Assembly: GCA_033980235.1 (NCBI GenBank)
Contig: CM067062.1
Location: 6,325,696-6,389,695 of the forward strand
Length of the DNA: 64,000 bases
Reading direction: 5' to 3'
Origin: Diadema setosum
Taxonomy: Eukaryota; Echinodermata; Echinoidea; Diadematoida; Diadematidae
Shown here: positions 1 through 36,000 of the stretch, in pieces
Layout: each line of letters starts with the position of its first letter
Position numbering within the stretch: the stretch's first letter is position 1
Position numbers and translations under genes: made by a program
The notes under the pieces: generated by a model
Database searches by the model: none
The model's input: only the letters and a program-made list of their open reading frames with translations
Told to the model about the DNA's origin: nothing

Positions 1-135
1 CTACGACAAAATATTGAAAGGTTTGAATTAAAGGCGTGGCCGAGCCCGGCAGTGTAAACGGACAAAATTGCAGGGCTCGGCCCCGTAATTGAGGCTGGGC
101 TCGGCCGCGGCTCGGCCCAGCCCCGCACTGTAAAT
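1..135. repeat. GC-rich foldback fragment in rabaptin intron 12
   Basis: Repeated GGCTCGGCC and GGGCTCGG words occur on both strands, forming a strong imperfect palindrome around base 105. They sit between GCAGTGTAAACGG and GCACTGTAAATGG, which resemble each other. This looks like the end of an inverted-repeat element cut by the window edge. Confidence 0.35.
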
Positions 136-406
136 GGGGTCTTTGAATTATTCATCTGATAGTAACTTTGGAATAGTTTGAAACATAGGAGGTGAAGTGG
201 TTGTTAGTATCAGTCAATACATACCACTGTTCTGCAAAACATAAATTTGGCCTTTCACCAAAATAGAAGACTAGTCATTGAATCGTTTGATAAGGATCCT
301 TATCACCATTTTATGACTGGTGCTACGCCTCTACATAAAAAAAAAAACAACAACAACAACAACAAAATATGAGAGAGTGATAGTAGCAAGGTCCATCATG
401 GCCTAC

Positions 407-26453
<26,047 letters not shown>

Positions 26454-26925
26454 TTGCCGAGCTGGAAATGTATTTTGTTGATGGCCAGACATCGCAATAT
26501 ACGTGGTTTTCTGAGCGACTGGTACCGATAGATGAGTCCGCACGAATATTGAAGGTCCTAATTTTCCCCTCTCGCCTGGGCGTTCCACGTTCCAGAATAT
26601 TTCAACAAATAAATAGTCATAAAATAATATGCCACAAATTTTCTCCTTATACCATCTTGAAAAATATTACGTCAATTTATGTTAATTAATATTAATCATT
26701 TTTAGAGGAGATGGCACATTTTGGCAGATTGATTGTTAACATAATATAAAACAATAAACTAGGAAAGAGCTGCTACGTCTGTACGTACAGTGTTCTGTGT
26801 AGTACGTGTGTAAGGCATGCATGTACATACAGTCGATCCAAGGACGTCGGACTCGTACGGTGGGGATCAATCACGGACTTGACGAGCGGCAAATTTGTAC
26901 TTTTTAGGTAGTTGTGTGACGTTAA
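26454..26925. promoter_or_regulatory. Head-to-head intergenic region, likely bidirectional promoter
   Basis: Only 472 bases separate the rabaptin ATG (minus) and the RPAIN ATG (plus), so both 5'UTRs and core promoters must lie here unless remote first exons exist. No TATA box is obvious next to either start. A TGACGT half-CRE lies about 9 bases before the RPAIN ATG, and CpGs are scattered (CACGAGCGGTCG just inside rabaptin, GACGTCGGACTCGTACG upstream of RPAIN). Transcript starts are not visible from sequence. Confidence 0.65.
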
Positions 26926-27015
26926 ATGTCAGACATGTCCACCACTCCAAATTCAGGGCGTCGCAATCTATACAAGAGGGGATCCCCTTCTACATGGAAA
27001 GAAACATACAGAAAG
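26926..27015 (+). CDS. RPAIN: RPAIN exon 1
   Basis: Thirty codons beginning MSDMSTTPNSGRRNLYKRG, followed by SPSTWKETYRK and the GTTAGT donor. The basic RRNLYK and WKE motifs match the start of human RPAIN (RRSLYK, PPWKEAFRQ). Confidence 0.95.
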
Positions 27016-30000
27016 GTTAGTGTGAAACAATTCGATTTGCGAGCAAAACCAAGCAAGGAGCTTACTCCTTATCGGCTTACTCCTTATCTGCCATTCATTC
27101 TCCGTGTAATGCTCGTTTAATAGTCCCATGTATTCAAAGTATTGTTGCTTCGACTAGTTCTAGACTAGTTACTAATAAATTACTTGCCATAATTATAAAA
27201 TGTACAGTGGGGTTGAATGCAAATGCCGACTTGCCACAGGTGGTCTACAATAACTAAACATAAATTTTACATAATTTGACCACCTACAACTTGAGAATGG
27301 GTGCCGGGTGCCGCAAAGTCTCCAATGGGCAATGCCAGGCAATGCAGAATGCCAATGCCAATTGGGTAACGAGATATGAAACTCGTCAGACTGACGAGTT
27401 AGGTGATACGCTTGGGGTCATCAGATGTCGGTCATCTGTGATCGACAAAGAAAAGAATGTGATATAGGCACATTGAAGTTATATTGAGCGTGCATGCAAA
27501 ACCGTTTCTCTAACCTCTCGGCCACGGGACATCCACGGAAATGGTAAGGCAAAAAAGAAATGTATAGATATTACAGGGAGAAAATCAATGCCCACTCAAC
27601 CAACGTGGCCGCGTGAACATGACATTGTATTGCATTGCTAGACGGAAATGCGGCCTTGTAACTACTGATGTCGCTATGCCATTTCTGGCAACTTGGGAAA
27701 AATACGTGCCTAACATAAAACCTATAATCGGCTGGTTTTGATACCTTGCCTTTAATCACAATTTTCAGTGTGATGACGTCATCAAAGTACAAAACAATGA
27801 CATGGTCTTGAAAGACAATTGTTCAAAGTACAACACCTCCGTCGTCGTCATTACGTACTATGATCGGTTTGACAAAGTCAGCCTGCAAAATTTTGCAGCA
27901 GTCGAAGCAATTTGGTCTCCAACACAAAGAGGGATATGGTGTGCGTGTGTGTGTGTGTATAGGTGCGTTTATATACGAATGTGATTTCTACATGGACGAA
28001 TATGTAATACAAAATTGAAGAAAAAAAAAGTAAAATAGCTAAGTATTTTGTTTCGTGATCTTGTGGGGTTCGAACCCGCACGTGTGCAACCTCACGTCTC
28101 TGAGACGTCGCCTTTAACCACTCGGCCATACGTCTCGACGAGAAAATATGAGGAACGTAAACTTATGTATGTGAAAGATGAATCAGGAATCGTTTTGTCC
28201 ACATTCCATTCTCATTTTCAGTTTTAAACTGCAAAATTGTCAAACTGATGAGGAGATTTCAAAGAATAAAATGCATGATTACTGCAGCTTATTGTCTCAG
28301 TTACCACATACTTAAGTTACAGAGGAAATGGAGCAAAATCAGCTGAGATAAAGGTGCTTAAACGTTGTCAAGTCAATGCACATAAAAAAAGAAATCACCT
28401 CCCATAGACATAACACGTAAACTTGTCTGATTTTGAGTCTTTACCATTAATAACAATTTGAAGTATGATGGTAAGTCTTCTCGAACCAAGAGTGTGGAAC
28501 GTAAGCTTCTACGTGAAAGATGAATCATGACGATCACCCGTGACCGACACATCTTCAAAGGGATCAGTTATTAGAAGTGGAAGCCCCCGTGCCAAGCATA
28601 TTGTCTCAGCAATTCCAAAGCAATGATACCCTTACATTTAGGCATACCATAATTTCCCTCTGAAATCAATGGTAGGTATTATTCATGTACAATTGCTTGC
28701 CTTGTCCATAAACTTTGCTTTACAAACTTTTTACAGTGAAACGTGTCATAACATAATTCTGTAACTCCATTAGCAGGAATTGACTACATAAAGAAAGATA
28801 TATCAAATTGAACGCTTGGCGCGTATAACTAAGGGGAATTTTAGCCTGATGCTCTGTTCTTCACTGCTCAGATACCAACAACACTCATTACCTACGGCTA
28901 CGTATAGATAAACAGCCATGACGAAAATAATTTTTTCCTTTTCTTTGGCAGATAGACACACAACCCCTTTAAACCACACTATAATTGACATGGAGGGACA
29001 TGAAAAAGTTCATTACTACTACTAAACAGTGATGCCTTCTACTCATGTGGCACAAGATACCTCTATAGCAACATAAAACCTGTCTACAACTCCGTTATTG
29101 CGTCAAACAATAACATCCTGGAATTTCAAAGAGAACGAGCGAGACGCCATACACCTGGCCTAGAGTTAATTCATTCAGTTGCCATTCCTGCTCCAGTTGA
29201 GTTATGCAAATTATTTTCCGACCTGTCTTGTGACAATATAACAGGAACAAACGTAGAGAAAAGGAAAGGGAAAAGGAAAGGTGGCAAGCGGGGCACTGTA
29301 CCAAGGGCAATTTAAACAAAACGTATGATAAATGAAGCAAATCCAACCTCCAGCCTCCGACAAAAAAAAAAAGGAACTTGAGCGACTGTGTGTCGTGGGG
29401 TAGTATAATTGATAAGATAATACGATAAATGACATCGATCGGAATAAAGCTGAACTGCCAAAAGAAACACAAAGAAAGAGAGAAAAAAAAAATGATAGCG
29501 TCCTGCGGGTCTCGAACATCTCGTCCTAAGGTAGTGCATAATGACCATGCAGCGCGCTAAGTGACTATAAAGCCACACGGCTGTACCGAAGATTGGATGT
29601 GAAATTTATCTTTAATCTTTTTTTATTTATATATATATATATATTTATCTTAAATATTTATACCATATACAACATGAAAAAGTCCATTACTACTACTAAA
29701 CAGTGATGCTTTCCATTCATGTGGCACAAGATACCTCTATAGCAACATAAAACCTGTTTACAACTCCGTTATTGGGTCAAACAATAACAACCTGGAATTT
29801 CAAAGAGATGAGCGAGACGCCATACACCTGGACTAGAGTTAATCAATTCAGCTCCCATTCCTGCAAGTTATTTAAACGTACATGTTCCTACCTATCCTGT
29901 TACAGTATAACAATAACCAATGAAGAGAAAAGGAAAGAGCAAACGAAAGGTGGCAAGCGGGACACTGTAACAAGGGGCAATTTACAACATTAAGTGTGAC

Positions 30001-33000
30001 AAAATTAATGAAGCAAACCCAATCTCCAAACTCCAATACAAAACAAGGGAAATAGAGCAGCCGTGTTCACGGGTTACGTACACTTGATAAAATAATACGA
30101 TAAATGACATCGGAGTAAAGCTGAACTGCCGAAAAAAAAAAGAGAAAAAAAGAAAGAACGGATAAAAGTCCTGCGGGAGTCGAACCTCTCGCCTTCCGGT
30201 ATGGCGTCATGAACAACCAGCGCGCTAACCGATTATGCCACATGGCTGTCCTGAAGATCGAGTGCGAAACTTAAATCTAAATACTATCGTGACAGTGTTG
30301 ACTTGTGATGGCGCTATTCAACTTCCCACAAGTGGCAGCGTGGATTCGATCAATATACAGTTGCAAAGAAAAATTGGGAATCGTTCCGTACAGATTGCAT
30401 TCTCATTTTCAGTTTTAAATTGCAAAATTGTCAACCTGATGAGGAGATTTGAAAACATAAAATGCATGATTACTAAAGCTTATTGTCTCAGCTACAACAT
30501 ATTTATGTTTCAGAGGAAATGGAGTAAAATCAGATGAGGTAAAGGTGCTTAAACGTTGTCAAGTCAATGCATGGTTTAAAAAAAAATCACCTCCCATAGA
30601 CATAACACGTAAACTTGTCTGATTTTGAGTCTTTACCTTTAATCACAATTTCTAGTATGATGACGTCATCATATTTCAAAACCTTTACATGGACTTGAAA
30701 GGCAAATGTTCAAAGTGCATTATATCTGAATTTGGGGTAATATTGAGCTTAAACAACAGAGATACGAGCAAATGAATGTCAGAAACAGTACCTCAAAAAA
30801 ATCAATTCCACTTTTTTGATTTAAAATGACGATATGATGACGTCATCGCGTTTACCTGGCAATACTGATACTTGGAATGTTATTTACAATTCATATACTT
30901 TTGTAATATGCAATATAAATATAGGGTCAACGGACGATTTAAAGAGCTATGGCGAAATAAACAAAGACATGTTTTTTCACTATATTTGCAGAAAGACGCA
31001 CACGCGGAATTTCAACTTTGACGCCAGTGCATTCCTTTGTTATAGGTCGAAATCGATCGGAAATCAATGGATATTATCACTCAAAGTATCAGGAATCCAA
31101 ATCAGTCAAAAAAATTGCATTTTCATGTTGCTTACGGGCTCTGCGCGCGAAATTGCGCGGACGGACGCGCACGCGAGAAAATGTTTGAAACGCTTAAAAT
31201 TGTCTGAAACTTCGAGATTTCCCATTGGGAAGTCGTTTTGAGCCTTTTAAAATTTTGACGCGCGCTTACGCGCGCGTAATGATGACCTGTGTAACTAGCG
31301 TTAAAAAGTAAGATAGAGCGTGACCTGAACTTCATGTCCACCGAAAATGATACAGAAATGACATCTAGTTATGAAGTTATGATCGATCATGTGACAAGGT
31401 CCGAAAATCACAAAATGGCGCCTAGATGACGTCATAGATATGTTACTGTCATGAAAACCTTATTGTGGCTAGATTTTGTCATGAGACATGTCGACTGAAA
31501 ATGTCATGTTATTTCGTAATGTCATTCTTGAGATATTGACGACACAAAATTGTCCAGAAAGAAAGAAGAATAAAAAAAAATAAAGAGAGATTTTGACAAT
31601 CACAATAGGTGATACGCTGATAGCGTATCACCTAAATGAACACATGACATAGCATTTGACCATGTTGACTGTGCCAAAGTCAAAGAAGGTATGCTGTGGT
31701 CCTGTAATCAGTGAGTATTTGTATGAGTTATTTTAGTAAATATTTGCAGAAAAGCTTAAGTGGTCAGATTCTGGTCAGCTTACATAAACTGTAGGTAAAG
31801 TGTAAATTAAGTTTAGACTTCTCATGTCATTAAACACATTACCATTAGCTAAATCTATTCTTAAGTCTCATGAATGATGTTTAATCAAAGAAAGTTAAGG
31901 CCTGGAAATAATAAGACTGTAGACAGACAGATAGCTAGTTGTGTATGCTTAGCATAAACTTGTAGACTAAATTTGACCTGATTGAATTGTAATCTGTTGA
32001 GATTAATCTTGGAGTTGGAGTCCGAGTTTGACTAGTTGATCATTACTGATGATAGCATGGCATATTTTATATTGGCGATTGTTGTGTTTCTAGACTTTAC
32101 GTAGTTGGTCATTGCTACCGATCTGGGTGTTTACAATGCACAATTAATGGGCACATCGTCATTGATGATAGCATTTTACAACCCATTATGAATGTTACAC
32201 TTGTAGGTTCATGTTCTACATATATATTCAACTTGACACAGAGATGCTTTGAAAGGTTGAGGGGAAGCCGAGAGAGCCTCTTGCAGAAGTTCCGAGGGTG
32301 CCCCACATCCCCTGCCACACCTCGGGCCTGCAGTCGCATCGGCAACATCAGCAGTCCTGGCTCCTTTGTGCCCCAACTCATGGAGGAGGAATGGAAGCTG
32401 CTTAGGGAAGAGGACCCAACATTTGGGGTATGGAACAGTAACTGAGACTTGATATGCCCTGCCTAGCTGACCAATTGTCCAGGGGCATATTAATGGGGGA
32501 AAGTTTGTTGTATTGGGGTATGCTCAGAGTGTCATTCAAGTACATGTCTTTTGAATAATGTTAGTCTGTACACTCTTACTGCACTACAGACTGATTGTAC
32601 TGGGGTGCTTTTAATGTTGATCACAGCAATAGCTGGTGGTGTGGACATGTAGCAAACTTGGAAGACTTGAGAAATTGGAGCAGTTTGTTGACACTGAGAA
32701 GCAACCAGGGGCAAAGAATAACTTAGAATATTAGTATAATGTATGACATTTCAATATGACCAATGCAGATATTAAGTCATACACCCAACTTTTACATACA
32801 TAGATACCACAGATATTGTGCAATCATAATTTCTGAAGAAATTATATCTTTATTTCTCTATATTTCCTTTGCTGTGTACATCCCTTTCATTTAGTATAGT
32901 GCAATTTTGCTTGGTTGTAAAATGAGAAGAACACAAGAACCCATGTGTACTGCTTTCTTCCAAGTTTGAAGTTGTACTTCACAATTTGTAGATGTACTGT

Positions 33001-36000
33001 TTGCAAAGGAAAGGAAAAATGGCCATTTCTTTTATGTCTTTGGACCGATGACCTTTTGATCACATGGCAAGCATTTCTAGGAAACTAGAATAATTTTCAC
33101 AAACATTTTCTGTTGCAGATGATTGAGGGTGAGATTGATCTAATGGAAGCACTGCAAGAAGATTTGATGAAAGAAGGTGAGACATGTTCAACTAATGCCA
33201 GCCTGGCTGTTCAGATAATGGACTCATTTCTCCATGGTCATTTTCATGCTTTGACAGTTTTGTAACTTACCCTTGCACTGTGTTCTTCATATTACAATTT
33301 TTAGAATGTCATCTCAGAGCTGAATGCCATGAAAAGGAGTCAAACTTTAGAATAGTTAAAGTTAAAGTACAACTGTAACAGAACACAGAAATTGAAGAGA
33401 TTAGGGAAAATAGTAACATTTTTTTCAAACTTGACACTTATTTGTGGAATACCAGCAAAGTTGTTTTATTCATTTACTACTCCAGACCTTGACAGTCATG
33501 TCATCCAATACACTAGACAACTCTCCATCCCAATTTACAGAGGCCATGCATACTCTACCTCTACTTTTAGCTCTCTTGCACTGTAATATTTTGTAATATC
33601 TTGAATGCCAGATTGTGAGAAAGTGTGTATCAGATTTGTAACTTTACCCAAATTCTAATGTGTACCATGAGTGAAAATAAACCCCAGAAAGTATTAGGAC
33701 GGGAGAATGAGGACTGGGTTGGACAAACTCAAAATCCATGAGACAAAAGAGTAGGAAGGTAGTACATTCTGTCTTGACCTCTCTGCAGAACAAAACATCC
33801 TTGCTGAGTATGAGGCAAGCTTGAGACTGGAGGAGGCCCAGTTCCAAGCTGCTGTCAGCCACTTCCACTCTGATGCTGTCATGTGTCCAGTCTGCAAGAG
33901 GTAAGCTGTCTTACCAACAAAAAAAAAAAGAAGTATACAATGCCTATTGATACTCATATTTGTTTTCCTTTTACATATTAAAGGTGGAAAAAAAAATGAA
34001 CAATTCAAACTAACAAACGGAAGTACTAGTTACGTGATGTGACTTGTAAGTCGCAAAAGCAATAAGTACTTGTAACTCTGAATAGCTCAAATGTCAATCA
34101 ATTATTTGATATGGTTTCCTATTTGGTTATGCAGTATGTAGTATGCTGTACATAACTGTCTTCAGGGATGTGCAAGAATATATATGTCCAGGAAAGAATA
34201 GTGAGCAGACTCAAAATTGAAATGTTTATATATATTGAAAATAGGACAGTAGTGGCTTTATCACATACATTACAAATGATAAGTACCACACTAGTGACCA
34301 AGAGATACATGTTGCCAGGACACTGATAATAGTGACCTTGCAACGCAAATTCTAAGATCTTGCAGCCTCCCGTGTTGGACAATGAAAACAGCTGTCCTGT
34401 GCATGTGCAGAACATTATTTTTTGCCTTATTAGCGTTGTCGTAGTCTTTGCAACGCAGACCTAAAACTCACTATTATTACAGCACAGGATTTGAAGATAC
34501 CACTACTAGTATTCTACTCGCCGACTTGTAAAATTCTTTGACTCTAAACCTGTATTCTCCACGTATTGTTAAAGGTAGGGATAACCTTTTACAGACCTCC
34601 CAAAATGCAGCAAAATATTAAATATGAACCTCAGGGGACTTGTTTAGGCCACTGCTGAGAAATTTGAAAGTCAACAGTTATCTACAATTTGAATAATGCA
34701 CAAAACTCATCTACTCAGTAGTTCTGTGTGTCAGCCACACTTAAGCCTTTTTGTTGCAGTCTTCTGTATTTTTTATCTATAAACACAAATCTAAAAGTAT
34801 AAGAGCTGATGTAATAACATATAGAGTGTGTGGCAAGAATGTATATAGAAATGTTTGTAAGTTTTGATGAACTTTCTTCACAAAATATACATGATGGACA
34901 CACATGCAGTGCATGGGTCTGCAAAGGTAGCCTAGTAATGTACTGGAATTTACGGGGAGCCCCGAAAAAAATTCAATTCAAAATCTAACGGCCAATAAAA
35001 ATGTACTTAATGTTACCTTCCACTTTCAATACTTTATGGGAGTTTCTAAAATGATACTCTCTTCAACATACCACTGTATTTATACAACTCTTCATTTAAG
35101 GCATGCAAATGGGATTCCCTACCTTTAGACAAGACAGTGAGTGTAATTCAAAGCTCAACCTTATTTGACAGGTCTCTGTTCTTAATAAAGCAAAGGACTA
35201 TTCGTATGTGTTGTCTGTCACTTTTGCTTCTTTCTGGTAATATGCATACACATTATTTACCAGTAAATTTACAATACATTTCATTCTCTTATCTTTCTTT
35301 CATAGGAATGAACTACTGCTGAATCAAGGGATCGTGTTTTGTGTGTGTGGGTTGAGAATAGATACAGAGGTAAGATATACAATGGTGTGAAATGTTTTGC
35401 AGAAATTTGTGGACATTGATAGAATATTACATTTATTTCACACTAGTTACAGGGTGCTACATTATCATTTTTTTTTTTTTTTTGCCACTTGCCTGGTCAA
35501 GCAAGCAGATTTTCAAATCGTTGCATAACACTTGCCTGAAAATGAATTTTACTCGACCCAAAAAAAGGTCCAAAATAAAAAAGATGATAGAGAAAATCAT
35601 GTGTAAGTCAAGGGCTCAGTAAAACACAATCACAATGGTTTGCACGCTTAAATACATTGGAGTAACAAATGATCAAGTGCTGGCATTGCAAGGCATTGGG
35701 GCTTTTTCATGTAAAAGTTGGAAAGTTGCTGTAATGAAATCTTTAGTGTGTTTCATCACTTAACAGTTATTATCTTTGGGCTTCTGTATGGTTGACTTTG
35801 TGGGATTGCAGGGGGAGTACATGTAAGTGTAAAGATGTGGCTTCAAAACTTTTTTGCTGCCCAATTTGATCAAGCATTTTTCTCATTGTTCCAAAATACT
35901 TGACTTTGATTTTCGCCTGCCCCGGACAATTGGGCAAGCACTCATGTAACACCTTTTAGTAACATTTAACCCTCATCCTATACTCCTATAATGAAATAAG

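Larger units (their letters stand above)
27401..31633. mobile_element. Repeat-built block in RPAIN intron 1, candidate Helitron/Helentron remnant
   Basis: The block is framed by AGGTGATACGCT on the left and by a palindrome with arms AGGTGATACGCT/AGCGTATCACCT followed by AA on the right. It contains duplicated modules (28190-28470 repeated at 30390-30670; about 29010-29600 repeated at 29684-30265), several tRNA-like relics and GATGACGTCATC words. No Rep/helicase ORF is seen. It may be several nested elements rather than one. Confidence 0.4.

Noticed and set aside
28055..28139. Functional tRNA-Leu gene
   Set aside because: Boxes and anticodon loop look right, but the acceptor strands do not pair and the T stem has a mismatch, so it is called a relic.
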